A stretch of DNA of 64,000 nucleotides from Granulosicoccus sp045110475 (GCA_045110475.1 JBGCGC010000015.1:43613-107612); one strand, 5' to 3'; shown: positions 44,214 to 53,568, counted from the first letter of the stretch. Notes: a model not told the origin generated them from the sequence alone. Made by a program: numbers and translations.

Positions 44214-45758
44214 TCAGCGCCGTTTCTTCGCAGCCAGCCGACCGCTCGTGGAGGTTTTTTCATCACCGCTACCACGTCGCCTATCGTTTGGATTGCGTTT
44301 TTGTCGTAGCCTCTCGGCAGGTTTGACTCTCGCTGGCTTAACCCGCTTACTCTCCTGAAAGGGGTTGTCATCCTGTCGAAACTCGACGCGCAAGGGCGTG
44401 CCAAACAAACGCAATGCCTTGGTAAAGTGGTTGACAAGGTATCGCTGATAACTCTGCGGTACTTTCAGCGCCTGTTTTCCATGGATAACAATAATGGGGG
44501 GATTTTGGCCACCCTGATGAGCGTAACGGAGCTTGATACGTCGGCCATTGACCATCGGTGGCTGGTGTTGAGTGGTTACCACCTCAAGCATACGCGTAAG
44601 CTTTGGCGTTGCAAGATCAACAAACGCTGATGTGTATGCCTTGTTGATGGACTTGAAGACGTCATCAACACCTGAACCGTGCAAGGCACTGATAAAGTGA
44701 ATGCGAGTAAATTTAAGAAAATCCACGCGTCGCTCAAGATCTTCGCGCAGCTCCTCACGTTGTCTGGCGTTCAGACTGTCCCATTTATTGACAGCAACAA
44801 TCAGCGCACGACCTTTTTCAATGATGTAGCCAAGTAGCGATAAATCCTGATCAGTTATCCCGTCGACACCGTCGAGCAGCATCACGCAAACGTTGCTTTT
44901 ATCAATCGATTGCATGGTTTTGATGATGCTGAAAATCTCAACCTTCTCGTTGACCTTGCCTCTTCGTCGCACACCGGCTGTATCGACCAGAATGTACTGC
45001 TTGCCAGCTCGCTCAAACGGTACAGACACGGAATCACGGGTGGTACCCGGCTGGTCGTAGGCGATAACCCGCTCTTCGCCCAGCAAGCGGTTGATCAGCG
45101 TGGACTTGCCAACGTTCGGTCTGCCGACAAACGTAATACGAATATCACCATGGTCATCGGACGGTATGAAAACCGGCTGCTCAATTGCCTCGCCAAGCTC
45201 ATTGAGCAAAGGCTTTTTTTTACGACTACGACGCTTGCGGGTGTTTTCCAGCCGTTGATCTTCCGGGATCCCGAAGTAGTCTGCCAGGGTTTCCATCATT
45301 TGCTGAACACCACGATTGTGTGATGCTGCCGTAGACACCATGGTCTCGAAGCCCAGCTGATGAAACTCCAGTTGCGCCTTGTCTTCGCCGATTCCGTCGA
45401 TCTTGTTTACACACAAAACAACATGTTTGGCCTGGCGACGCAATATGACGGCAATTTCTTCATCCACCGACACCAGACCGGCACGCCCATCCACCAGAAA
45501 GACGACAAGGTCAGCTTCGATGACCGCATTGAGCGTCTGATCGGCCATGGCTGCATCAAGACTGTCTGGCGCACCGCTCAAACCGCCTGTGTCCACAAGA
45601 AAGTACGGCCACCCACCAACCTTGCCATCACCATACTGACGATCACGCGTCAGACCGGGTATGTCGGCTACAAGGGCATCCTGCGTGCGGGTAAGTTTGT
45701 TAAACAGCGTCGACTTACCAACGTTAGGTCTGCCCACCAATGCGATGGTGGGTTTCAT
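44214..45758 (-). CDS. der: Ribosome-associated GTPase Der (EngA)
   Basis: Tandem GTPase needed for maturation of the 50S subunit. Two G domains each have the P-loop GRPNVGKST (residues 8-16 and again near 211) and DxxG/NKxD motifs (VNKID and VNKWD). A KH-like C-terminal domain ends in a basic tail (RLRQKRNPNDRRRG). At 514 residues it is slightly longer than the usual 440-490, mainly in the tail and the linker between G domains (KRRSRKKK). It begins three bases after bamB in the ndk...der gene order. Confidence 0.97.
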   Translation of the reverse strand: MKPTIALVGRPNVGKSTLFNKLTRTQDALVADIPGLTRDRQYGDGKVGGWPYFLVDTGGLSGAPDSLDAAMADQTLNAVIEADLVVFLVDGRAGLVSVDEEIAVILRRQAKHVVLCVNKIDGIGEDKAQLEFHQLGFETMVSTAASHNRGVQQMMETLADYFGIPEDQRLENTRKRRSRKKKPLLNELGEAIEQPVFIPSDDHGDIRITFVGRPNVGKSTLINRLLGEERVIAYDQPGTTRDSVSVPFERAGKQYILVDTAGVRRRGKVNEKVEIFSIIKTMQSIDKSNVCVMLLDGVDGITDQDLSLLGYIIEKGRALIVAVNKWDSLNARQREELREDLERRVDFLKFTRIHFISALHGSGVDDVFKSINKAYTSAFVDLATPKLTRMLEVVTTQHQPPMVNGRRIKLRYAHQGGQNPPIIVIHGKQALKVPQSYQRYLVNHFTKALRLFGTPLRVEFRQDDNPFQESKRVKPARVKPAERLRQKRNPNDRRRGSGDEKTSTSGRLAAKKRR

Positions 45759-45761
45759 GGG

Positions 45762-46937
45762 CTAGCGGGTAAACCTGTAGGCAGTGAGGACACCATTGGC
45801 GGCTTGCACATAAACCGTATTGTCGATACGCAGAGGTCTGGCCACAATCGGCTTGTCAGTGGGACGTGCGCGCCCAAGCACCTGGCCATCATTCGCATCC
45901 AGCACATGAAGATACCCTTCAACGTCGCCGATCAGAATGTCACCCTCGGGCGTAAATGCCGGTGGGGACAAGCGGCGGCCAGGCATAGTGTCGTTGACCC
46001 ATAGCTGACGTCCGGTTGCCTTGTCGAGCTTGATCACTTTATCGTCTTCATCGATAACGATGAGGCCTGAATCATCCAGTGCGATGCCGGAGCCTGCAGA
46101 CAAAGGCGATGTCCACATAAGCTGCCCACGCGACGGCTCTAGCCGTGCTGCACCCCCCTGATAATTGGCGACGTATATGCCTTCGTTGTCAATAACGATG
46201 TCCGCATCAACATCCACCAGTCGTTCAACTTCAGAGCGGCCGCTGGGCACGCTGAGTACGGTTTCCCAGATAGTTCGTCCGGACATGGTATCAAGGGCAA
46301 GCACCCGGCCATCATCCAGACCGACAAGCACACCGCCATCGACAAGCAATGGGCGGCTGTAGCCATTAAGTGTTAGCGCAGGCGGCGGGTTGGATACACT
46401 CCAGCGTTCGACGCCATTGTCAGGCTCCAGAGCCACAACTCGCCCATCGGCACTGCGCACGACGGCAACACCAAACCCTGCCACCACAGGTACCAATACT
46501 TCGGACGAAGCACTCGCCTGCCAGTTCCGTTCACCAGTCGCGGTGTCAATGGCGTGGACGTTGGCATTCACATCACTGACGAACAATTGATTCGCAGAAC
46601 CACCTACACCACTGGTGAGGGACACATCCAGATCCTTGCGCCACTGACGCATGCCTGTATCCTTCGCAAACGATGACAACACGCCTTTACTGTTCGCAAC
46701 AATGATCCTGTCGTCAACCACCAGAGGCTCGAAAAGACCACGGCCTGAGTCACCAGCCTTGGACGACCAGATTCTCAGCAACTGTACCTCACTGGTAAAC
46801 GACGTGAGTTCGGCCGGTGGTACTGGAGCAGGTTCTGAGGCACAGCCACTGGCGAGCAGTGATCCTGCAAGCGCACAGCCTCCGATAAAGCCACGCAGGC
46901 GTGTTGTCTTTACCGTGTCAATGCGGCCCAGAGACAT
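45762..46937 (-). CDS. bamB: Outer-membrane assembly lipoprotein BamB
   Basis: Lipoprotein of the BAM complex that inserts beta-barrel proteins. The signal peptide ends in lipobox LLASGC near residue 30, and the mature protein is an eight-bladed PQQ-like propeller with repeated blocks such as LDKATGRQLWVND and ALDTMSGRTIWET. I set the start at ATG 46937, giving 391 residues (E. coli 392) and a proper signal peptide. An upstream ATG at 47006 would overlap yfgM. The next gene upstream, yfgM, is separated by 13 bases. Confidence 0.95.
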   Translation of the reverse strand: MSLGRIDTVKTTRLRGFIGGCALAGSLLASGCASEPAPVPPAELTSFTSEVQLLRIWSSKAGDSGRGLFEPLVVDDRIIVANSKGVLSSFAKDTGMRQWRKDLDVSLTSGVGGSANQLFVSDVNANVHAIDTATGERNWQASASSEVLVPVVAGFGVAVVRSADGRVVALEPDNGVERWSVSNPPPALTLNGYSRPLLVDGGVLVGLDDGRVLALDTMSGRTIWETVLSVPSGRSEVERLVDVDADIVIDNEGIYVANYQGGAARLEPSRGQLMWTSPLSAGSGIALDDSGLIVIDEDDKVIKLDKATGRQLWVNDTMPGRRLSPPAFTPEGDILIGDVEGYLHVLDANDGQVLGRARPTDKPIVARPLRIDNTVYVQAANGVLTAYRFTR

Positions 46938-46950
46938 GATGTCAAGCACC

Positions 46951-47610
46951 TCAGCTGGCACTCTCTGTGTCACTGCTGTCCAGATCACCCGGCTCTGCCA
47001 GTTCATTGAGCTTCATTGTCAAGCCTTCACGATTTGCCACGTATTCACTGGCAGATGCCGCCTTGTAGGCGGTACGCGCCGCTGCCTCGTCACCAGCCAG
47101 GACATGCAGATCACCACGCGCCTCCTCTACCAACCCGGCAAATGAATCGGGGAATCTGGCAGGCAAGGTGGACAAGCCAGCCGATGGATCGCCGTTGGCC
47201 CCCTTGACTCTGGCAAGACGCACTTGCGCAATAAGCTTGACGTCATCCTGCTCGGCATTGTCCACGACCCACTGCAGACGACTGGCAGCCTCTTCCAGAT
47301 TGTTGTCCTCCACCGCGGCTCGCGCTGCGGCAAAGCTGGCGTAGGAGGCGTAAAGATGGCCAGGACTATCGTCTTGAACCTCGTCAGCAAGATTCAGCGC
47401 GGTATCAGAATCGGCCTGATCAACCGCCTCCAGGGTACGACTGAAGGTGTCGCTCGCGGCGACAATTTTCTTATCCGACCGATCCTGCCAGAACGTCCAG
47501 CCACCGATAACGCCGGCGCCCAGCAAAACGCCAGCGATTACGGCCTTGCCGTTTTCAGCCCACCATGCCTTGAGCGCTTCAACTTGTTGTTCTTCTGTTT
47601 CGTATTCCAC
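46951..47610 (-). CDS. yfgM: YfgM-type membrane-anchored TPR protein
   Basis: Inner-membrane protein with one N-terminal helix (AVIAGVLLGAGVIGGWTFW, ~24-42) and a periplasmic TPR region of ~150 residues. It is thought to act as a chaperone hub linking SecYEG, PpiD and the BAM pathway. The N-terminus (EEQQVEALKAWWAENGK) is diagnostic. It starts with GTG behind GGAG. It sits between hisS and bamB as in E. coli, ending with an acidic Ser-rich tail. Confidence 0.9.
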   Translation of the reverse strand: MEYETEEQQVEALKAWWAENGKAVIAGVLLGAGVIGGWTFWQDRSDKKIVAASDTFSRTLEAVDQADSDTALNLADEVQDDSPGHLYASYASFAAARAAVEDNNLEEAASRLQWVVDNAEQDDVKLIAQVRLARVKGANGDPSAGLSTLPARFPDSFAGLVEEARGDLHVLAGDEAAARTAYKAASASEYVANREGLTMKLNELAEPGDLDSSDTESAS

Positions 47611-47716
47611 TTAGTTTCTCCACGCCTGATGGCGCTGTCCTGTCTCTGCCCGAGAATAACGTCTCAACGAGCGCTCGTGTGTTCATTGACACTTGCTGAA
47701 GGTGCTTTTCAGTTAG

Positions 47717-48997
47717 TTAACCTGAAACCAGATTCTGCAGAACCTCGTGCAACTCATGCCTCTGTACTGTTCTCTGCTCACCCTTGTCAAGTAACGGCTT
47801 GACAGTAACCTTGCTGGCGGCCATCTCATCACCGCCCACGATAACTGCCACGGTAGCACCCGATTTGTCGGCTTTTCTGAACTGGCTTTTCAGACTGCCA
47901 GAACCCGTATTATGCAGCACAGAGGCCTTGGGCATCATGGCTCGCACCGATTCGGCCAACGCCAGAGAGTCTGCCTTGCTGACATCATCCGTGGCCATGA
48001 CAAACACATCAGGTGTTGAGGGCGAAGGCGTCAGCCCCAGGGCATCCATCAAGGCAACGACTCGCTCCATGCCAAAAGCCCAACCGACACCAGGCATGTT
48101 CTTCGCACCCATCTGTTCCAGCAAGCCGTCATATCGGCCTCCCGCACAAACAGCCGATTGCGACCCGAGCTTGTCGGTTGTCCATTCGAAAACGGTGTGA
48201 GAGTAATAATCAAGACCACGAACCAGCCGCGGGTTTTCAACAGCCTTGATGCCTGCCGCATGCAGCAAATCCTTAAGCTCGTCATAGTGTTCGCAAGACG
48301 CCTCACTGAGACTTTCTCGAAGTGCCGGCGCCGCTGTAATGAGATCCTGCATAGCCGGATTCTTGCTATCGAGAATTCTCAGCGGATTGCGATCCAGTCG
48401 CCGCAAACTGTCCTCGTCCAGTTGATCCTTGTGAAGGTTGAAGTAACTGACCAGCTTCTCACGATAGTCTGATCTGTCAGAGACGTCCCCAAGCGTGTTG
48501 ATCTCAAGCTGTACCGCATCGAAAATGCCCAGCTCGCGCCACAGGCGAGCACTGAGAAGAATCAGCTCAGCCTCTATTGCCGGCCCTGCAAGCCCATAAA
48601 CTTCCGCACCCGTCTGAAAGAACTGACGCTGACGCCCAAGCTGTGGACGTTCATAACGAAACATGGGGCCGGTATACCAGATACGGTTGACACTGCCGGG
48701 TTGCAATAGCCCGTTTTCGATGGCGGCGCGCACGCAGCCTGCAGTGTTTTCCGGACGCAAGGTCAGTAGTTCGTCGTTGCGGTCAGGGAAGGTATACATC
48801 TCCTTTTCGACAATATCGGTGGCCTCGCCAATGGATCGCTTGAACAGACTCGTGCGTTCTATTATCGGCGTACGCATTTCACCATAGCCATACGCACGCA
48901 TCGCATGCCTGACCGCTTGCTCCAGCTGCTGCCAGGGAGCGACGGTTGCAGGAACCTGATCTGCCATACCGCGTAAGCGAGTGAATTGAGTTTTCAT
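47717..48997 (-). CDS. hisS: Histidyl-tRNA synthetase
   Basis: Class II aminoacyl-tRNA synthetase charging tRNA-His. Motif 1 is in MRTPIIERTSLFKRSIGE, motif 2 in FRYERPQLGRQRQF, and the histidine-binding peptide is LVRGLDYYSHTVFE. The C-terminal anticodon-binding domain follows. At 426 residues it matches the family. It directly follows pilW (27 bases); rodZ and ispG, usually between them, are absent. Confidence 0.96.
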   Translation of the reverse strand: MKTQFTRLRGMADQVPATVAPWQQLEQAVRHAMRAYGYGEMRTPIIERTSLFKRSIGEATDIVEKEMYTFPDRNDELLTLRPENTAGCVRAAIENGLLQPGSVNRIWYTGPMFRYERPQLGRQRQFFQTGAEVYGLAGPAIEAELILLSARLWRELGIFDAVQLEINTLGDVSDRSDYREKLVSYFNLHKDQLDEDSLRRLDRNPLRILDSKNPAMQDLITAAPALRESLSEASCEHYDELKDLLHAAGIKAVENPRLVRGLDYYSHTVFEWTTDKLGSQSAVCAGGRYDGLLEQMGAKNMPGVGWAFGMERVVALMDALGLTPSPSTPDVFVMATDDVSKADSLALAESVRAMMPKASVLHNTGSGSLKSQFRKADKSGATVAVIVGGDEMAASKVTVKPLLDKGEQRTVQRHELHEVLQNLVSG

Positions 48998-49024
48998 CGA
49001 GGGGAGCTGAGGCGAAGAGGCTGG

Positions 49025-49846
49025 CTATTGAATGGGTCGAGACAGGTATTCCCCTGCCTCTTTGGATGCAGGGAACTGATTGAGCAATCGGCTGGCATAC
49101 CGCTCAGCAGACTTCAACTGACCGGCATCACGCTTGATTTTCAGACCCAGCCATAAACTGCTGGCCGATTCACGACCATAGGCTGTAAATCGCTGGTAAT
49201 AGGCATCGGCTACGGTCAATCTGTCTCGACGGTGCATCAGATCAGCCATGTTCAGATAGGCATTTGCAAACTGAGGATTGACGCGCAAGGCCTCCCGAAG
49301 AAACCCCTCAGCCTCACTCAGCCTATCGGCATCGAGCATGCAGATTCCGGCGTTGTCCAGCGCAAACTCTGGCGTTCGATAATAGGCATTGTCCGCCGCG
49401 GCACGAAACTGCTTTTTAGCTTCATCGTATTGTTCCTGCTCACACAGGTAGATGCCGTAACTATTCCTGTGGTCAGCCTCATCAGGCTCCAGTTGCAGTG
49501 CGCGCTTGAAATGCACCTGGGCACTTCCCGGCTCCGATACCCGTGCTTGCAGTTGGGCATAGGTTATATGAGCCAGCGCATTGGAGTCATCCTGATCGAG
49601 CGCCTTCAGCAGCTTTTCACGTGCCTGATCGAGCTCGCCACGTTGCAGGTATTGCGCGCCCAGCTGAGCATTGTACTGGGCGGCGTCCTGTGCCTGTCTG
49701 GGTGTGATTTCGGGGTTGGAAGCACAGGCTTGCAGTAAAAGGACAGCAAACAGCAAACCTGACGAATTAAGCATTTTCCCCGCTGTGCAAGCCGGTGCCA
49801 ATAACGTCATTGTCGTCTGTATGTACTGGAAAACCATTATTTTCAT
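49025..49846 (-). CDS. pilW: Type IV pilus biogenesis lipoprotein PilW/PilF (TPR)
   Basis: Outer-membrane lipoprotein that helps secretin multimers form for type IV pili. Four or so TPR motifs span residues ~55-260. A lipobox LLLQAC lies at about residue 41. The GTG/ATG question is unresolved: ATG 49846 overlaps the rlmN stop (ATGA) and has GGGGAG eight bases upstream, but ATG 49774 gives a normal 17-residue lipoprotein signal peptide. I list the longer form because of the ribosome site. It belongs to the ndk-rlmN-pilW-hisS order. Confidence 0.88.
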   Translation of the reverse strand: MKIMVFQYIQTTMTLLAPACTAGKMLNSSGLLFAVLLLQACASNPEITPRQAQDAAQYNAQLGAQYLQRGELDQAREKLLKALDQDDSNALAHITYAQLQARVSEPGSAQVHFKRALQLEPDEADHRNSYGIYLCEQEQYDEAKKQFRAAADNAYYRTPEFALDNAGICMLDADRLSEAEGFLREALRVNPQFANAYLNMADLMHRRDRLTVADAYYQRFTAYGRESASSLWLGLKIKRDAGQLKSAERYASRLLNQFPASKEAGEYLSRPIQ

Positions 49847-50970
49847 TGGAATTGCTCCCCAAACCGTGGCTCCATGAATTTCACGTGCCGTTTGCTTCGA
49901 TCGTCAATGTCCCCTGCCAGTTGCCCACAGGCGGCATCAATATCATCACCGCGTGTCGTTCGCTTCAGAGTCAGGACGCCGGCATCATTGAGTACACGCG
50001 CGAAACGCTCCACCGCATTGCGGGAGGAGCGCTGGTAGCCTGATTGTGGAAACGGATTAAACGGAATCAGATTCACTTTACCCGGGAACCCACGCAACAG
50101 TTCGGCCAACTCGTGCGCCTGATCTACCTTGTCGTTGACACCGGAGAGCATGACATACTCGAATAGCACGTGTTTCTTTCGTTGCGACGCCGCATCTTCG
50201 CCCTCGACATATCGCCAGCAGGCACGCATGAGTTCCTTGATCGGGTATTTGCGATTGATTGGCACTAGTTCGTCACGCAGCGCATCGTTGGGCGCATGCA
50301 GAGATACAGCCAGCGACACATCCACTTCGTTGATCAGTTGATCCATATACGGGATAACCCCTGAAGTGCTGACCGTTACGCGTCGCTTGCTAAACCCGTA
50401 AGCAAGATCGTCCATCATGAGGTTCAGCGCCGGTACCAGTTTCTTGTAATTTAACAGCGGCTCTCCCATACCCATCATCACCACGTTGGTAATGCGTCGA
50501 TGCGCAGTAGCGGGATCCTGCGCCAGCAGATTGGTTGCCAGCCAGACCTGGCCGATGATTTCGGCAACAGTGAGATTCCTGTTGAATCCCTGTCGGCCCG
50601 TGGAGCAGAACGAGCAGTCCAGTGCGCAGCCAACCTGAGACGATACGCACAAGGTGCCGCGATCGGCCTCAGGGATAAAAACCGTTTCGATGCTGTTGCC
50701 GTCAAACAGCTCGAATAACCACTTGGCGGTACCGTCTTTGCTTAGTTGCGATTGGGCCACCTCAGGTAACACGGTCGTGGCAATGGCACCAAGTTTTTGC
50801 CGGGTGGACTTCGATACATCAGTCATGGCATCGATATCGCGCACATTGTGCTGATACAGCCACTTGAGGATTTGTTTGGCACGAAACGGCTTCTCGCCCT
50901 GCTCCACCATAAATTGGGTGAACGCATCGCGATCCAGATCAAACAGGTTAGTTGAGTCCTGAGTTGTCAT
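49843..50970 (-). CDS. rlmN: 23S rRNA (adenine2503-C2) / tRNA methyltransferase RlmN
   Basis: Radical-SAM methyltransferase making m2A2503 in 23S rRNA and m2A37 in some tRNAs. The 4Fe-4S CxxxCxxC ligands are Cys115, Cys119 and Cys122 in GCALDCSFC, and the C-terminal catalytic cysteine is in DAACGQLAG. At 375 residues it matches the E. coli protein (384). It overlaps pilW by four bases and lies between ndk and pilW. Confidence 0.96.
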   Translation of the reverse strand: MTTQDSTNLFDLDRDAFTQFMVEQGEKPFRAKQILKWLYQHNVRDIDAMTDVSKSTRQKLGAIATTVLPEVAQSQLSKDGTAKWLFELFDGNSIETVFIPEADRGTLCVSSQVGCALDCSFCSTGRQGFNRNLTVAEIIGQVWLATNLLAQDPATAHRRITNVVMMGMGEPLLNYKKLVPALNLMMDDLAYGFSKRRVTVSTSGVIPYMDQLINEVDVSLAVSLHAPNDALRDELVPINRKYPIKELMRACWRYVEGEDAASQRKKHVLFEYVMLSGVNDKVDQAHELAELLRGFPGKVNLIPFNPFPQSGYQRSSRNAVERFARVLNDAGVLTLKRTTRGDDIDAACGQLAGDIDDRSKRHVKFMEPRFGEQFQ

Positions 50971-51128
50971 CAGCAGTATGAAGCCAGCATTGTCGAAAGC
51001 ATTCTGTATGAGAGGTATTCATCCAGTGGTTCTGTTAACGGCAGGTAATACAGTCAACACGTGCTTTCGTACGCCCGGAAGCCTCGATAAGTTCGCAGCT
51101 CCCCGGACGCCTTACCTGTTCTACAGTT

Positions 51129-51560
51129 TTAACGTGTTCGTGCACAAACGCCGTCATTGCCAAAAAAGAAGGCGATTTCAACAGCGGCAGTTTCGGTAGC
51201 GTCGGAACCATGCACAGCATTTTCGTCTATTGAAGAGGCGAAACGCTTGCGGATAGTGCCTTCGGCAGCTTCGGCAGGATTGGTAGCCCCCATGACGTCA
51301 CGGTGCGCAAGTACCGCGTTCTCGCCTTCCAGCACCTGCACGATAACTGGGCCTGATGTCATAAAGTTGACCAGATCGTTGTAAAAAGGGCGCTCCTTGT
51401 GGACTTCATAGAACTCACCCGCCTGCTCTTTGGACAGGTGCATCATGCGAGCGGCGACAATGCTCAAACCTGCTTTTTCGAACGTAGAGTAGATCTCACC
51501 GATAACATTTTTGGCGACGGCATCGGGCTTGATGATGGAAAGGGTACGTTCAACGGCCAT
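51129..51560 (-). CDS. ndk: Nucleoside diphosphate kinase
   Basis: Balances NTP and dNTP pools by phosphoryl transfer. The 143-residue protein begins ERTLSIIKPDAVAKN and carries the phosphohistidine His117 in NAVHGSD, followed by TETAAVEIAFFF. Strong AAGGAG ribosome site six bases before the ATG. A 158-bp gap separates it from rlmN. Confidence 0.97.
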   Translation of the reverse strand: MAVERTLSIIKPDAVAKNVIGEIYSTFEKAGLSIVAARMMHLSKEQAGEFYEVHKERPFYNDLVNFMTSGPVIVQVLEGENAVLAHRDVMGATNPAEAAEGTIRKRFASSIDENAVHGSDATETAAVEIAFFFGNDGVCARTR

Positions 51561-51784
51561 TTGGCGCTCCTTGAGGGTGTAAATTGAGACGACGTGAATT
51601 GAAAAATAGTCAACCCACCATTGTACCTGATTCGGGCATTAGAGTACATGCACTACACCGCCCGAAGTACGCCTTGATGCCCTGAACAGGGTCCGCGCAC
51701 CTGCGCAGCGAAAATCGACCCTTTCAAAGGCGGCCCTCAACAAGCAGCCCACCGCTGCCAAGAGCCATCCCGGGCCGCAAGCTA

Positions 51785-52363
51785 TCAGGCACTGGCGCTT
51801 AGCTTGACCGTCTTCATGGTAAGTGGCATTTGCGAAGACGTGTCGAAAGATGCACCCGCTTCTGCCCCTGCCCGCGCGATGTCCTTGGCACTCTTGTACT
51901 TGTCGTACACCGCATGCATCGCGCCCAGCGCGTAGCAGGCTCCTGAGCCTACCGCCCAGAAACGAGTGTACTCATAGACTTCACGTAACGAAAACAGCGC
52001 AAAAATACCGTTGCTATTCACGAAAACAGCATCAATCTGGCTGGTCTCGTAAGGATCCTCCTCGGCATCCTTGGAGTTCAGAAAATAACGTTCCTTGAGA
52101 ACCGGGTGCAACCGAATCAGCGTGTCGAACGTGGAGTCTCGCGTTGAAAAATCAGCGTCAACCTCTTTATCGTTGAAGGCCCTCTCAGCGACCAGCGTGT
52201 GAGCGGCGCTGCCAACAATACCCATGTGCGATTTGCCGAAGGTCTGAATCTTGGAATGATGCCGATCCAGAGAACTATCCAGACGCGTTTCCCCAAAAGT
52301 TGTAAGGGTGTCTGCGGCAATACAGGCAGTACGGCCTTTTCGGGCAACAACGATCGTGGACAA
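51785..52363 (-). CDS. Proteasome-like Ntn-hydrolase (HslV/BPH-type)
   Basis: 192-residue protein with the N-terminal nucleophile hydrolase fold. It resembles HslV but belongs to the uncommon stand-alone proteasome-like proteins, possibly the BPH group. It begins S-TIVVARKGRTACIAADTLT, with an Asp at position 18 corresponding to Asp17 of proteasomal sites and a Lys near 38. If Met alone is removed, the nucleophile would be Ser rather than Thr. The start codon is TTG, with GGAG nine bases upstream. There is no hslU or other ATPase gene next to it. Physiological substrates unknown. Confidence 0.78.
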   Translation of the reverse strand: MSTIVVARKGRTACIAADTLTTFGETRLDSSLDRHHSKIQTFGKSHMGIVGSAAHTLVAERAFNDKEVDADFSTRDSTFDTLIRLHPVLKERYFLNSKDAEEDPYETSQIDAVFVNSNGIFALFSLREVYEYTRFWAVGSGACYALGAMHAVYDKYKSAKDIARAGAEAGASFDTSSQMPLTMKTVKLSASA

Positions 52364-52418
52364 GTTTCAGCGCTCCAGAATAAGAAAACGTACTCAAGTC
52401 TGACAGACCAGGGACTGA

Positions 52419-52922
52419 TCAGTCACCGTTGGGCAGTAAGGAAAGTTGATTGGCAAGCGTTCTGGGATCCGGCGAGCGCTCAAGCGTCTCAATGGCTTCT
52501 CGAAAAGCCGCCGCATCTTCAAATTGGCGGTAAACCGATGCGAAACGAATATAGGCCACTTCGTCCAGCAGCTTGAGCTCTTCCATGACCCACTCGCCGA
52601 CCCGGCGTGCATCTATCTCCCGCTCACCAGCCACCAGGCAATGGTGCTTTACGCGAGCCACTGCCGCATCGATAAGCTCAACGCTAACGGGGCGTTTTTC
52701 CAGCGATTTCTGGAACCCTGCCTGAAGCTTGGCATCCGAGAAAGGCTCTCGATTGCCACGGGATTTGACAATTCGCGGCAAATTAAGCTCAGCGCTTTCG
52801 TAGGTGGTAAATCTTTCTTCGCACTCCGTACACTCGCGTCGCCGACGCACCTGATCGGAATCTCCCACCAATCGTGAATCAACAACCCGTGTGTCGATAG
52901 CACCGCAAAACGGGCACCGCAT
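52419..52922 (-). CDS. nrdR: Transcriptional repressor NrdR
   Basis: Zinc-ribbon/ATP-cone repressor of ribonucleotide reductase genes. The N-terminal zinc site uses Cys3, Cys6, Cys31 and Cys34; an ATP-cone of about 90 residues (NLPRIVKSRGNREPFSDAKL...) follows. The 167-residue length is typical. A GGGAG site precedes the ATG. It is the first gene of the minus-strand run toward ndk; no nrd genes are in the window. Confidence 0.96.
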   Translation of the reverse strand: MRCPFCGAIDTRVVDSRLVGDSDQVRRRRECTECEERFTTYESAELNLPRIVKSRGNREPFSDAKLQAGFQKSLEKRPVSVELIDAAVARVKHHCLVAGEREIDARRVGEWVMEELKLLDEVAYIRFASVYRQFEDAAAFREAIETLERSPDPRTLANQLSLLPNGD

Positions 52923-53092
52923 GAGTGCTTTCTCCCAACGTCAATACGGCCAGAGCCTGCCGCCCGGGTCATATCTTAACCCGAACAGGCTTGGAATCAT
53001 CGTTTGCGCCTGACAATCAAACATCGAAAGGCCCGGTACTGACATAACAGGAAAGCCTTTTATGATCAAAGGTTCTGCACCGATATTTCGGA

Positions 53093-53289
53093 CTAGGAGT
53101 CTGCGCGACCGGAGGCGGCCCCGTAGAAAGCGATCGAGCGAGAGTAGTCCAATTTTGAGTCAAATTTTGTGCTCATTTGAGGAGCTTAGCTGGCTAAGTG
53201 ACGAAAATGAGCGCAAAATTTGGCCAAAAGTGGGCTGCTCGTAGCCGATTGATTTCTGCGGGGCCGCCTCCGGCCGCGCAGGCTCCTAG
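53093..53289. repeat. ~197-bp foldback (MITE-like) element with CTAG ends
   Basis: Two ~83-base arms form an imperfect inverted repeat with high identity in the outer 35 bases (GGAG..TGCGCG.CCGGAGG and so on) and in the inner AATTTTG.GCTCATTT part. The centre is a perfect palindrome CTTAGC-TG-GCTAAG (53185-53198). The element begins with CTAGGAG and ends with CTCCTAG; the CTAG could be a 4-bp target duplication of the type made by IS5-family elements. It encodes no protein. Whether it is multi-copy in this genome is untested. Confidence 0.7.
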
Positions 53290-53531
53290 ACCTCAGGCAA
53301 TTCAGGATAGTTCAGGGGCGCAACGTGATTCTTCGGCTGTGGCGGCTATCCTTAGAATTGCCGATTTCATCTCGTTATCAGGTTATCATATGCCCCGCAC
53401 GGCTTGAGCACCCTAATACTGTGCAGTGCTTTGATCGCTCATAGTCAGGCATTGGAGTCGCCAAAATTCATGTCTTATCGGCTTTTTCTCACGTTTGCGA
53501 CATACGACTGTGAATGTAGGCTCAGACCCTA

Positions 53532-53568
53532 TCGATAACCCATTATCGACCTTGTGGTCCCCCGGACC
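53532..53568 (+). promoter_or_regulatory. Dyads upstream of mdh
   Basis: TCGATAA-CCCA-TTATCGA (53532-53549) has perfect 7-bp arms, and GGTCC-CCC-GGACC (53556-53568) is a short stem, both 40-75 bases before the mdh start. They are possible operators or leader structure. An AAGGA sequence at about 53590 serves as the ribosome site. Confidence 0.35.
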
